Part shown: positions 20,405-29,842 of the stretch, one piece after another
Numbering within the stretch: the stretch's first letter is position 1
Layout: each line of letters begins with the position of its first letter
NCBI RefSeq assembly: GCF_900142725.1
Contig: NZ_FRBW01000003.1
Span: forward strand, 248,001 to 312,000
DNA: 64,000 bases
Direction: 5' to 3'
Source: Roseibium suaedae
Lineage (GTDB): Bacteria > Pseudomonadota > Alphaproteobacteria > Rhizobiales > Stappiaceae
The notes under the pieces: generated by a model
The model's input: the letters and a program-made list of their open reading frames with translations, nothing else
Database searches by the model: none
What the model was told of the DNA's origin: nothing
Program-made: the position numbers and the translations under genes

Positions 20405-20875
20405 ATGAAGCGTCTTTTTGTTTTTACTTGTTTCGGTGCGCTGCTGGCACCTTTGGCAAATGCTGAGACCTCCATGCCTCTCGATGAATTTTCCATCGTC
20501 TCCAGAGACACTGCGGGGAATTTCGTTGGCAGCCACAAGATCTTCAAGCGCAAAGCCGCAGGCATGAAGCAGGTAATCTATTGCGAGGAAAAATACTGGG
20601 TCCGGCCCTATACCGTTGCCTGGACGCAAACAGAGGTTGAGAACAAGCGCATCGTCCGGGTCGAATACAGTGCTGGCAAAGGCTGGCGTCCGATCTGTGC
20701 CAATCCTCAAACACAAGTGACGCTGAACGATTTCGGCATCAAGCAGGACGCGTCCGAAGTGATGTATTTCGGCGGCTTCAATGGCGCAAGCGAAGGGGTC
20801 TTCGACAGCATGAAGCGCGGCTTCTCCACCCCCAAGGCCGACGAGAAGCCAGCCGGCTCCTACCACACAAATTAA
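20405..20875 (+). CDS. small secreted protein of unknown function, paralogue 1 of 3
   Basis: 156 residues. A Sec-type signal peptide is clear (KR, hydrophobic core, then ANA before Glu21), so the product is exported, probably periplasmic. The mature part has two cysteines, Cys60 and Cys98, 38 apart, that could form a disulfide. Conserved blocks shared with paralogue 2 are GSHKIF (42-47), GM.QV..YC (53-60), VAWT.TEVEN, IVRVEY and GKGWRPIC (91-98). I do not recognise the family. It is the first of three tandem homologues, 97 bp after pncC and far enough from paralogue 2 (221 bp) for separate promoters. Confidence 0.8.
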   Translation: MKRLFVFTCFGALLAPLANAETSMPLDEFSIVSRDTAGNFVGSHKIFKRKAAGMKQVIYCEEKYWVRPYTVAWTQTEVENKRIVRVEYSAGKGWRPICANPQTQVTLNDFGIKQDASEVMYFGGFNGASEGVFDSMKRGFSTPKADEKPAGSYHTN

Positions 20876-21096
20876 CGTGCGGGTGGGTGGGTTGAAACAG
20901 CCGCCCCTCTGTCACATCTACCTATGTTTTTTCGAGCCTGACGGCAAAGTGCCTCGTGTTTTCTTCGTCATCGATAAAACTTTAGGTTTCCCCAAAATGA
21001 ATTCGACAGACATCCTTGCTACCGTGCAGGTTGAAAAGCCTTGCGGGATCGACCAGTCCTACAGGGCGGGCAACAACTGCATAGGATAGAGCCGTT

Positions 21097-21570
21097 ATGC
21101 AAACACTCATACGAGCCGCTCTCGGCTTCTGCATGATGGCCACAGTTGCACAGGCAGCTCCGCAAATTGGAAATGGCGATTTCTATCTGATCTCCCGGGA
21201 CGGCAACGGCCAGTTTCTTGGAAGCCACAAGATTTTCGACAAGAACTCCGAGGGAATGCGGCAAGTGGCCTATTGTGGCCGCACTTACTGGATAAGACCG
21301 GTCACAGTGGCATGGACCGAAGTTGAGGTCGAAAACGAAAACATCGTCCGTGTCGAATATAACTTCGGAAAAGGCTGGCGGCCCATTTGCAACGAGCCGG
21401 AGAAGCAGGTCACCTTGAGGGATCTGGGTATCGAGAAAGATGCTCGCTACGTTCTCTACAGCAACGGCGCCGATCTGGATGACAACCAGAAGCACCGGTT
21501 CACCGCCATCCGCAAGGCTTTCTCCGCGCCGGATGGAAAGTCACGGGGCAAGGCCACCTATCACGATTGA
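21097..21570 (+). CDS. small secreted protein of unknown function, paralogue 2 of 3
   Basis: 157 residues with a signal peptide ending AQA at residue 20. It aligns without gaps to paralogue 1 over residues 27-122, with about 57 of 96 positions identical by eye. The cysteines fall at exactly the same positions, 60 and 98. Shared blocks are SRD..G.F.GSHKIF, YC...YW.RP, TVAWT..EVEN, IVRVEY, GKGWRPIC and QVTL.D.GI. The C-terminal 35 residues differ. No enzymatic motif is visible. The compact beta-rich look suggests a binding or inhibitor fold, but that is a guess. Confidence 0.8.
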   Translation: MQTLIRAALGFCMMATVAQAAPQIGNGDFYLISRDGNGQFLGSHKIFDKNSEGMRQVAYCGRTYWIRPVTVAWTEVEVENENIVRVEYNFGKGWRPICNEPEKQVTLRDLGIEKDARYVLYSNGADLDDNQKHRFTAIRKAFSAPDGKSRGKATYHD

Positions 21571-21663
21571 TGGCACAAGCCATCGGCTGGGCAGATCCGG
21601 CCAGAAATATTCGCTCTCGGCGGAAAATCGCCAGAGCCAGGAATGACGACAAGGAGCGCGATC

Positions 21664-22155
21664 ATGCGGCGCAACCGCCTCTCCACACGACGAGAAATAC
21701 AGCCTCACCGCTGCAAGCTTCTCGCTGTGATGGCGGTAATGGTTCCCCTGTTCACCGCGTCAGACCTCGCAACCGCTGACCCCATGTCATTGCCGACCGA
21801 CGATTTCTACATTCGCTCGACCAACCGGCAAGGCCAGTTCCACGCCTATCACCAGATCCTCTCGGAGCCCCAGAAGGGCTTCATCGAGGCCCAATATTGC
21901 GACCGCACGTTCTGGGTCGCGAAAGACACGGTGATCTGGACCCAGAACGAGGCTGAGGCTGGCCGCAAGCTGGTTGTCGAAGCCAATGACCTGAACGAAC
22001 GCCGCGTCTTGTGCGAGGACCCCCAGACTCAGGTCACGCTGGATGATCTCGGCCTCAATGATCTTGAATTGGCCAGGCTGCGCCAGGCCAAGGACGGAGT
22101 GGGCGGCGGAAACCGGCTGAAGATCATCGGCGAGGCCTTCAAGGGCTTCAAGTAG
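21664..22155 (+). CDS. small secreted protein of unknown function, divergent paralogue 3 of 3
   Basis: 163 residues from the ATG at 21664, chosen because AAGGAG lies 7 bp upstream; an earlier ATG at 21643 has no such site. A positively charged N-terminus of about 20 residues precedes a hydrophobic segment and a signal-like ATA-Asp site. The mature part keeps the plan of paralogues 1 and 2: DDFYIRS..RQGQFHAYHQI, then QYC...FWV..DTV.WTQNE, then a second cysteine, then PQTQVTLDDLGL. The two cysteines (79 and 117) are again 38 apart. GWRPIC is replaced by ERRVLC. Clearly homologous but more diverged. Confidence 0.75.
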   Translation: MRRNRLSTRREIQPHRCKLLAVMAVMVPLFTASDLATADPMSLPTDDFYIRSTNRQGQFHAYHQILSEPQKGFIEAQYCDRTFWVAKDTVIWTQNEAEAGRKLVVEANDLNERRVLCEDPQTQVTLDDLGLNDLELARLRQAKDGVGGGNRLKIIGEAFKGFK

Positions 22156-22204
22156 CCCGCCAACTACTCCCCATTGCCATCTGCAGGGCGCTGCAAACGG
22201 CTCG

Positions 22205-22240
22205 TCTGGAGCCCATCCTTCGAGACGGACTTTTAGCCCT
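22205..22240. repeat. remnant of the TTCGAGACG intergenic repeat
   Basis: CCATCCTTCGAGACGG at about 22213-22228 matches one inner arm of the element at 58767-58877 (GATCCTTCGAGACG). The partner arms are not visible here, so this looks like a decayed half-copy between paralogue 3 and the convergent ratA. Confidence 0.4.
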
Positions 22241-22261
22241 GCTCAGAGCAGGCCAGAGGAA

Positions 22262-22723
22262 TCAGATCCGCTGCGTGCCATAGATCGCGTCGGCGCGTTC
22301 CTCGAAAGCCTTTGAGAACTTGCGGAAAGCCTTGTCGAACATGGCGCCCATCAGGGTGCCAAGCGCGCGGCTCTTGAATTCATAATCAATGAAAAAACCG
22401 ACGTCGCACTGGCCTTCGCCCTGATCGGTAAAGGTCCACTGGTTGTCCAGGTGGCGGAACGGGCCGTCGAGATACTGGACCAGGATCTTGTGCTCGTCCG
22501 GAACCAGTTCCACCCGGCTGGTGAAGGTTTCCTTGAACATCTTGTAGGCAACCGTCATGTCCGCGACCAGAACGGACCGGCCATTGCCCAGCTCCTTGCG
22601 GCCACGCACATGCAGCGCCTGGCACAGAGGTACGAACTGCGGATATTTCTCCACGTCCGCGACAAGGCTGAACATGTCGCGGGCCGGATGATTGACCCGC
22701 TGGATGTTGCTGAAGGAAGGCAT
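22262..22723 (-). CDS. ratA: RatA/COQ10-type START-domain protein
   Basis: Small SRPBCC (START/polyketide-cyclase) protein of 153 residues. The opening NIQRVNHPARDMFSLVADVEKYPQFVPLC and the DYEFKSRALG...FDKAFRKFSKAFEERA end are typical of the family that includes mitochondrial COQ10 and E. coli RatA. In alphaproteobacteria a role in ubiquinone handling is more likely than ribosome-targeting toxicity, and there is no RnfH-like partner next to it. It lies 18 bp downstream of lipA, the arrangement I recall in other Rhizobiales. Confidence 0.85.
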   Translation of the reverse strand: MPSFSNIQRVNHPARDMFSLVADVEKYPQFVPLCQALHVRGRKELGNGRSVLVADMTVAYKMFKETFTSRVELVPDEHKILVQYLDGPFRHLDNQWTFTDQGEGQCDVGFFIDYEFKSRALGTLMGAMFDKAFRKFSKAFEERADAIYGTQRI

Positions 22724-22741
22724 GCCGTTCCGGGATCCGCC

Positions 22742-23716
22742 TCAGAAGCCCTGGCGGGCCTGACGGGCCGCCTTCAGTTCCGCAAAGTCTTCACCGGCAT
22801 GGTGGGACGAACGGGTCAACGGGCTGGCCGAAACCTTGAGGAAGCCCTTTGCATAGGCGATCTTCTCATAGGCCTTGAATTCCTCCGGCGTCACGAAGGA
22901 CAGCACCGGGTGATGCTTCTTCGAGGGCTGGAGGTACTGGCCAACGGTCAGGAAGTCCACGTCGGCGACCCGGAGGTCATCCATCAGCTGGAGCACTTCG
23001 TTCCGCTCTTCGCCGAGACCAACCATAATGCCGGACTTGGTGAACATGGACGGGTCCAGTTCCTTGACCTTCTGCAGCAGGCGGATGGAGTGGAAATAAC
23101 GGGCGCCCGGACGGACCTTGAGGTACTTGGAGGGCACCGTTTCCAGATTGTGGTTGAAGACGTCCGGACGGGCTGCCACGACGATCTCGAGGGCACCGTC
23201 CTTGCGCAGGAAATCCGGGGTCAGCACTTCGACCGTGGTCGAGGGCGACTGCTCGCGGATGGCCTTGATGACATTGGCAAAGTGGGTTGCGCCACCATCG
23301 TCAAGATCATCCCGGTCAACGGAAGTGATCACAACATGGTCGAGACCCATGCGCGCAACGGCTTCGCCGATGGAGGCCGGTTCGCTCTGGTCGACCGCGC
23401 CGGGCATGCCGGTGCGCACGTTGCAGAAGGCGCAGGCGCGGGTACATGTGTCGCCGAGGATCATGAAGCTGGCATGCTTCTTCGACCAGCATTCCCCAAT
23501 GTTCGGGCAGCCGGCTTCCTCACAGACGGTCACCAGACCGTTCTTCTTCACGATGTCATGGGTTTCCCGGTAGACCGGAGACGTCGGCGCCTTGACGCGA
23601 ATCCACTGCGGCTTGCGCTGAACCGGATTGTCAGGCCGGTGGGCCTTCTCCGGGTGGCGGGGCCGTTCATTGCGCGCATCTGTGCCGCGCGTAAGCGTGT
23701 CGACGATCGTAACCAT
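22742..23716 (-). CDS. lipA: lipoyl synthase
   Basis: Radical-SAM enzyme that inserts two sulfurs into octanoyl-E2 to make lipoyl groups. Counting from an upstream GTG at 23725, the auxiliary cluster cysteines are 68, 73 and 79 ([12 protein letters not shown]) and the radical-SAM CxxxCxxC is 94, 98, 101. The C-terminal RSSHHAGE supplies the conserved serine. The ATG at 23716 (MVTIVDTL) is preferred by family similarity; the GTG three codons earlier has a better-placed AGAAGAG and is possible. The target proteins PdhB and PdhC are encoded a few genes upstream on the same strand. Confidence 0.95.
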   Translation of the reverse strand: MVTIVDTLTRGTDARNERPRHPEKAHRPDNPVQRKPQWIRVKAPTSPVYRETHDIVKKNGLVTVCEEAGCPNIGECWSKKHASFMILGDTCTRACAFCNVRTGMPGAVDQSEPASIGEAVARMGLDHVVITSVDRDDLDDGGATHFANVIKAIREQSPSTTVEVLTPDFLRKDGALEIVVAARPDVFNHNLETVPSKYLKVRPGARYFHSIRLLQKVKELDPSMFTKSGIMVGLGEERNEVLQLMDDLRVADVDFLTVGQYLQPSKKHHPVLSFVTPEEFKAYEKIAYAKGFLKVSASPLTRSSHHAGEDFAELKAARQARQGF

Positions 23717-23770
23717 GGGCTTCACATGTCGCTCTTCTGAAAAAAGGTCAAGGCTTCTTTCGCATGCCTG

Positions 23771-24208
23771 CTATGCGTCCACGCCTTCAAGCTGGCAGGC
23801 CTTGAAACGCTCACGGGCAAAATCTGACAATCGCTGGGATTTCCGCGTTGTCTTGTTCATCTGGACGATCACCGACTTGGCACGGGCAACCGGCTTTCCG
23901 TCCTGAAACACCATCTGCCCAAAGGCCACGGAACTGGAATTGACGCTCAGAACGCCCGTGCCGGTCTGAACCTTTCCCGGCCAGCGGACTTCTCCCATGT
24001 AATCCAGTTCCAGCCGGACAATCACGAAACCGCAATCCTCGGACAGAACATCGGCCCGGTCGTCCATCAGCACCTCGACCCGGCCCGTTTCCAGGAAGGT
24101 GGAGAAGACCGCGTTGTTGACGTGGCCCATGGCATCACAGTCACCATAGCGGATCTTGTCTTCGGACTTGAAGGGATAGGCCTCGAGACTGTCTGGGAGT
24201 TTGTTCAA
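23771..24208 (-). CDS. acyl-CoA thioesterase, hot-dog fold (4HBT/YbgC type)
   Basis: 145 residues. The motif RYGDCDAMGHVNNAVFSTFLETGR near the N-terminus is the 4-hydroxybenzoyl-CoA thioesterase signature, with the catalytic-region aspartate in DAMGHVNN. It probably cleaves a short or medium acyl-CoA in the cytoplasm; the substrate cannot be read from sequence. The start appears to be a TTG. It sits between the GlsB-like gene and lipA, within a block otherwise devoted to lipoate and pyruvate dehydrogenase. I do not recall it from this place in Sinorhizobium, so it may be an insertion. Confidence 0.8.
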   Translation of the reverse strand: MNKLPDSLEAYPFKSEDKIRYGDCDAMGHVNNAVFSTFLETGRVEVLMDDRADVLSEDCGFVIVRLELDYMGEVRWPGKVQTGTGVLSVNSSSVAFGQMVFQDGKPVARAKSVIVQMNKTTRKSQRLSDFARERFKACQLEGVDA

Positions 24209-24268
24209 AACGCTGCCTTTCGGGCACTTGGTTCTCGTTCCGTTGGAGCCGGCTGTTCCTGAGCTGCC

Positions 24269-24505
24269 TCAGAACACCTTTTTCCAGATGAACAGAAACA
24301 GGATCGCTCCAAGGGTGGCAATGACCAATTGGTCCAGCATGCCGCCGGTGACATTGAGCCGCAGCATATGCGCCAGTTCTCCACCGACCAGGGCACCAAC
24401 CAGACCGACCACCAGACTGCCCAGGAACCCGCCGCGGCTGTTCAGCACCCGGTGCGCAATCGCACCAGCGATCAGGCCGATGATGATCCAGAGAATGAAA
24501 CCCAT
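24269..24505 (-). CDS. GlsB/YeaQ/YmgE family small membrane protein
   Basis: 78 residues from the ATG at 24505, with AAGGAAA upstream; a longer frame to 24610 is not supported. Three hydrophobic segments fill the protein (2-17, about 26-42, about 56-75) with the glycine-rich pattern GLIAGAIA and GSLVVGLVGALVGG typical of the transglycosylase-associated family. The cellular role of this family is poorly known; some members are stress-induced. It lies between lpd and the thioesterase gene on the same strand. Confidence 0.85.
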   Translation of the reverse strand: MGFILWIIIGLIAGAIAHRVLNSRGGFLGSLVVGLVGALVGGELAHMLRLNVTGGMLDQLVIATLGAILFLFIWKKVF

Positions 24506-24605
24506 TGCCGTGTTTCCTTTTTGGCTTGCGGCGGCTGGACTTAAAAGAGCTCTGCCACATGCCAACTGGCCAGCGACAGATGAGGGTCCAAACCTCTCCA
24601 TCCTC

Positions 24606-24717
24606 GTCATTGCAGGACTTGATCCTGCAATCTACCCCGTAACCTGTCCCACCAGAAATGCCGTGCTTTCAGGTGGCGGAACGGCATGGATGCCATGGTC
24701 AAGCCATGGCATGCCGG
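24606..24717. repeat. intergenic palindromic element R3 (GGCATGGAT family)
   Basis: Left hairpin TTGCAGGA-CTTGA-TCCTGCAA and right hairpin GCCATGG-TCAAG-CCATGGC flank an interior (CCGTAACCTG, GTGCTTTCAGG, GGCGGAACGGCATGGAT) that matches R2 at 301-413. The left arm sequence is different from R2, but pairing and the TTGA core are kept. Confidence 0.75.
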
Positions 24718-24769
24718 AGCAAGGAGCGAACTGACCAGAGAACCAGCACGGCTTTCCCAGTCCATAAAC

Positions 24770-24797
24770 AAAGACCGGCTGGAGCCCGCCGGTCTTT
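24770..24797 (-). terminator. terminator downstream of lpd
   Basis: Perfect 10-bp stem AAAGACCGGC/GCCGGTCTTT with an 8-base loop, 11 bp past the lpd stop. The T-run on the minus strand is short, so it is a probable rather than certain rho-independent terminator. It separates the pdh-lpd genes from glsB-lipA-ratA. Confidence 0.7.
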
Positions 24798-24808
24798 ATG
24801 CAATCAAA

Positions 24809-26254
24809 TCAGGCGTTCAGAGCCCGGCCGTAGGCGTCGAGCACGCTTTCCTTCATCATCTCTGACAGGGTCGGATGCGGGAAGATGGTGTGCATCAGGT
24901 CTTCCTCGGTCGTCTCCAGGTTCATGGCGACAACAAAGCCCTGGATCAACTCGGTCACTTCCGCCCCCACCATGTGGGCACCGATCAGCTCGCCGGTCTT
25001 CTTGTCAAAAATGGTCTTGATCAGACCGTTGTCCTCACCCAGCGCAATGGCCTTGCCGTTTGCGCCAAAGGAGAAGCGGCCGACGCGGATGTCCCGGCCC
25101 TGTTCCTTGGCCTTGGCTTCCGTCAGACCGACAGATGCGACCTGCGGGTTGCAGTAGGTGCAGCCCGGGATCTTGCCCTTGTCCATCGGATGGACACCCG
25201 GCAGGCCGGCAATCTTCTCGATGCAGATGACGCCTTCATGCTCTGCCTTGTGGGCGAGCATCGGGGGACCTGCCACGTCGCCGATGGCATAGAGGCCGGG
25301 CACGTTGGTCTTGCCGTAGCCATCAATGACGATGCAGCCACGGTCGGTCTTCACGCCAAGCGCTTCCAGACCGAGGTTCTCGATGTTGCCGACAACGCCG
25401 ACAGCGGAGATCAGGCGGTCGGCGGTGATCTGCTGAACCTTGCCGTCCTTAGTCTCCACATGGGCGGTGATGGAGTTTGCGCCCTTCTCGACCTTGGCAA
25501 CCTTGGCTTCGGTCAGGATCTTCAGCCCACGCTTTTCCAGCGCCTTGCGGGCGATGGCGGAGATTTCCGCATCTTCGACCGGCATGACCTGCGACATGAC
25601 TTCCACGACCGTCACATCCACACCCATGGAGCGGTAGAAGGACGCAAACTCGATGCCGATGGCACCGGAGCCCATGACCACCAGGGACTTCGGCATGAAG
25701 TCCGGCTTCATGGCTTCAAAATAGGTCCAGATCAGCTTGCCATCCGGCTCGATGCCCGGCAGGGCACGCGGACGGGCGCCGGTGGCGACGATGATGTGCT
25801 TGGCCGTATAAGTGCCTTCACCCTTGACGCCCTTCGGCACCGGGTTCTGCGGCTGCACGGCCGGCTTTGTGGAGGCGCCGACGACGACTTCACCCGGCTT
25901 GCTCAGCTTGGCTTCGCCCCAGATCACATCGATCTTGTTCTTCTTCATCAGGAAGCCGACACCGCCGTTGAGACGGGCGGAGACACCGCGCGAGCGGGCA
26001 ACCACGTCCTTGACGTCGGCGGTCATCTTGCCTTCCAGCGTCAGGCCATAGGACTTGGCGTGGTTGGCGTGGTCCATGATCTCGGCAGAGCGCAGCAGCG
26101 CCTTGGTGGGGATGCAGCCCCAATTGAGGCAGATGCCGCCCAGATGCTCGCGCTCGATGATTGCCGTCTTCAGGCCGAGCTGCGCGGAACGGATCGCGGT
26201 CACATAGCCGCCGGGGCCGGAACCGATGATAAGGACGTCATAATTGTTCGACAC
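24809..26254 (-). CDS. lpd: dihydrolipoyl dehydrogenase (E3)
   Basis: FAD flavoenzyme that reoxidises dihydrolipoyl groups of the E2 subunit with NAD. The redox disulfide is in GGICLNWGCIPTKALL, the FAD fold in LIIGSGPGGYV near the start, the NAD fold at VMGSGAIGIEFASF, and the His-Glu pair in FPHPTLSEM near the C-terminus. Proposed start is a GTG at 26254 with AAGGAG about 10 bp upstream; the open frame extends further but has no family similarity. 481 residues. It is downstream of pdhC and the SGNH hydrolase, so most likely serves pyruvate dehydrogenase. Confidence 0.93.
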   Translation of the reverse strand: MSNNYDVLIIGSGPGGYVTAIRSAQLGLKTAIIEREHLGGICLNWGCIPTKALLRSAEIMDHANHAKSYGLTLEGKMTADVKDVVARSRGVSARLNGGVGFLMKKNKIDVIWGEAKLSKPGEVVVGASTKPAVQPQNPVPKGVKGEGTYTAKHIIVATGARPRALPGIEPDGKLIWTYFEAMKPDFMPKSLVVMGSGAIGIEFASFYRSMGVDVTVVEVMSQVMPVEDAEISAIARKALEKRGLKILTEAKVAKVEKGANSITAHVETKDGKVQQITADRLISAVGVVGNIENLGLEALGVKTDRGCIVIDGYGKTNVPGLYAIGDVAGPPMLAHKAEHEGVICIEKIAGLPGVHPMDKGKIPGCTYCNPQVASVGLTEAKAKEQGRDIRVGRFSFGANGKAIALGEDNGLIKTIFDKKTGELIGAHMVGAEVTELIQGFVVAMNLETTEEDLMHTIFPHPTLSEMMKESVLDAYGRALNA

Positions 26255-26298
26255 GGGACACCATCTCCTTGGACTGGAACCGCGCTTTCGCACCGGTC

Positions 26299-26398
26299 CG
26301 CTTGTGCGGGACAGGGCCTGAAAAGAAGGCCGCCCGTCCCGTGATTTCCTGTTCTTGGAGCCGGACAACCGGCTCGAAAGGCCCGCTCAAGTGCGGGC
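26299..26398 (-). promoter_or_regulatory. cluster of small hairpins before lpd
   Basis: Three short inverted repeats lie in the 151-bp gap between the SGNH hydrolase and lpd: about 26300-26315 (imperfect), GAGCCGG-ACAA-CCGGCTC at 26358-26375 and GCCCGC-TCAAGT-GCGGGC at 26381-26398. They may adjust termination or message stability between pdhABC-hydrolase and lpd. Function is inferred only from position. Confidence 0.45.
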
Positions 26399-26405
26399 AA
26401 AATCG

Positions 26406-27050
26406 TCAGATCAGCAGCATGGCCGCGGCAATCGGGGCGACAGCCGCACCAATGGCACGGGTTTCAACCGCATCCAGATGCACACCATCAACCGGGCTTG
26501 GCTTGGCGACCGTGGACATATCCATGAAGCCGCAGCCGGTCTCGTCGGCAAGAAGCTCGTAGCGGGCGGCAAGCTTCTTCACTTCCTTCCGCTTCAGGGA
26601 CATGAAATCGTCCATCTCCTTGTCGCCGGTCTTGCAGATATGCGGCGGCGACAGGATCAGGATCGACGGGGTCTGACCCGTCTTGCCGAAATCATGGTTC
26701 TGGATGATCTGGACGATCCGGCGCATGCCGCGCTCTGCAGCAATCGCAGTCTGGCCCAGATATTCCTTCAGGTCGTTGGTGCCGAGCATCAGGATGACGA
26801 GATCCAGCGGCGCATGGGACTGCAACAGGGTCGGCAGGATTTTCGCCCCGTTGCGGTCCGCAGCGCTGGTGTGATCGTCAAACACGGTGGTGCGTCCGCC
26901 CAGTGCTTCCGGAATGACCCGAACGCCATGACCAAGGGACTTCTGCAGTACAGAGGTCCAGCGGTCTTCATAGGCATGCCGGGCGCCGGTTTCGGGGTCA
27001 TGGCCCCAGGTCAGCGAATCCCCGAAACACAGGACGGACTTCATCACCAT
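26406..27050 (-). CDS. SGNH/GDSL hydrolase (arylesterase-like)
   Basis: 214 residues. Block I GDSLTWG carries the nucleophile Ser12, block III is GTND in MLGTNDLKEYLG, and the C-terminal DGVHLDA supplies Asp and His. There is no signal peptide, so it acts in the cytoplasm on an unknown ester. The same kind of gene lies between pdhC and lpd in other Rhizobiales as I recall, so the position is conserved although the link to pyruvate dehydrogenase is unexplained. Two starts two codons apart (27050 and 27044) are possible. Confidence 0.85.
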   Translation of the reverse strand: MVMKSVLCFGDSLTWGHDPETGARHAYEDRWTSVLQKSLGHGVRVIPEALGGRTTVFDDHTSAADRNGAKILPTLLQSHAPLDLVILMLGTNDLKEYLGQTAIAAERGMRRIVQIIQNHDFGKTGQTPSILILSPPHICKTGDKEMDDFMSLKRKEVKKLAARYELLADETGCGFMDMSTVAKPSPVDGVHLDAVETRAIGAAVAPIAAAMLLI

Positions 27051-27070
27051 TGTTCCCTTTCAAGCCCTGC

Positions 27071-28423
27071 TCAGACGAGCATGGACATCGGGTTTTCGAT
27101 GTAGCCCTTGAAGGCTGCCAGCAGTTCCGCGCCAAGTGCACCATCCACGCAGCGGTGGTCGGTGGAGAGCGTGACGGTCATGACGGTGGCAATTGCCAGA
27201 GCGTCGTTCTTGACCACCGGGCGCTTCTCGCCTGCCCCGACCGCAAGGATCGTGGCATGCGGCGGGTTGACCACCGCAGAGAAGTTCTTGACGCCCATCA
27301 TGCCCATGTTGGACACGGCGGTTGTGCCGCCCTGGTACTCTTCCGGCTTGAGCTTGCGCTCCTTGGCCCGCTTGCCCATGTCCTTCATCTCGTTGGAGAT
27401 GACCGACAGAGCCTTTTCTTCGGCCTTGCGGATGATCGGGGTGATCAGACCGCCCGGGATCGACACGGCAACGCCGACGTCGGCGTGCTTGTGCTTGACC
27501 ATGGCATCATCGGTCCAGGACACATTGGCGTCCGGCACATCGCGCAGGGCGAGAGCCAGAGCCTTGATGGTCATGTCATTGACCGACAGCTTGTAGGCAG
27601 GCTTGCCATCCTTGTCCTTGGGAGCTGCATCGTTGAGCTGAACCCGGAGGGCCAGCAGCGCATCCAGTTCGCAATCCACGGAGACGTAGAAATGCGGGAT
27701 GGTCTGCTTGGACTCCTGCAGGCGCTTGGCGATGGTCTTGCGCATGCCGTCGTGCGGAACCAGCTCGTAGGAGCCTTCCTCGAACAGCTTGAGCACCTGA
27801 TCCTTGGACGGGCCGGTCGGCATGGCGGCCGCGGGAGCTGCCGCAGCTGCCTTCGGAGCCTCGGCGGCGGCCGCAGGAGCGGCCTTGCCGGTTCCGGAAG
27901 CGACAGCAGCCTCGACGTCCTTCTTGACGATACGGCCATGAGGACCGGTGCCGGTCAGAGCCCTCAGGTCCAGGCCGTTGAGCTGCGCCAGACGGCGGGC
28001 CAGCGGCGAGGAGAAGATCCGGCCGCCATTGGCGGCAACCGGAGCCGGACCAGCAGGCGCTGCCGCAGGTGCAGCAGCGGCCGGGGCCTGTGCCTGGGCC
28101 GGGGCCGCAGCGGGTGCCGGAGCCTCAGCTGCAGCGGCCGGGGCAGCAGCAGGAGCCGATCCGATGGCGCTTGCGTCTTCGCCTTCAGCCAGAAGAACGG
28201 CGATCAGCTCGTTGACCTTGACGCCCGCCGTTCCGGCCGGAACGACGATCTTGCCAACGGTGCCCTCGTCCACGGCTTCCACTTCCATGGTCGCCTTGTC
28301 GGTCTCGATTTCGGCGATGACATCACCGGCAGAAACCGTATCGCCTTCCTTCACCAGCCACTTGGCCAGGTTGCCCTCTTCCATGGTCGGAGAGAGAGCC
28401 GGCATCGTGATATTGATTGGCAT
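27071..28423 (-). CDS. pdhC: pyruvate dehydrogenase E2, dihydrolipoyl acetyltransferase
   Basis: 450 residues. N-terminal lipoyl domain with the modified lysine in [11 protein letters not shown] (residues 1-80), a long Ala/Pro-rich swinging linker, a peripheral-subunit-binding domain ([16 protein letters not shown], about 155-195), a second Ala-rich linker, and the catalytic core ending with [12 protein letters not shown], which holds the active-site histidine. It follows pdhB by 18 bp. One lipoyl domain here plus one on PdhB is the usual alphaproteobacterial arrangement. Confidence 0.95.
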   Translation of the reverse strand: MPINITMPALSPTMEEGNLAKWLVKEGDTVSAGDVIAEIETDKATMEVEAVDEGTVGKIVVPAGTAGVKVNELIAVLLAEGEDASAIGSAPAAAPAAAAEAPAPAAAPAQAQAPAAAAPAAAPAGPAPVAANGGRIFSSPLARRLAQLNGLDLRALTGTGPHGRIVKKDVEAAVASGTGKAAPAAAAEAPKAAAAAPAAAMPTGPSKDQVLKLFEEGSYELVPHDGMRKTIAKRLQESKQTIPHFYVSVDCELDALLALRVQLNDAAPKDKDGKPAYKLSVNDMTIKALALALRDVPDANVSWTDDAMVKHKHADVGVAVSIPGGLITPIIRKAEEKALSVISNEMKDMGKRAKERKLKPEEYQGGTTAVSNMGMMGVKNFSAVVNPPHATILAVGAGEKRPVVKNDALAIATVMTVTLSTDHRCVDGALGAELLAAFKGYIENPMSMLV

Positions 28424-28441
28424 TGAAGCCTCCCTCTCGCC

Positions 28442-29827
<1,386 letters not shown>

Positions 29828-29842
29828 GGTAACTCCCCGGCC

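Noticed and set aside
22262..22723. RatA as a toxin of a toxin-antitoxin pair
   Set aside because: No RnfH-like partner is adjacent, and the START-domain protein beside lipA in alphaproteobacteria is better explained as a COQ10-type ubiquinone protein.
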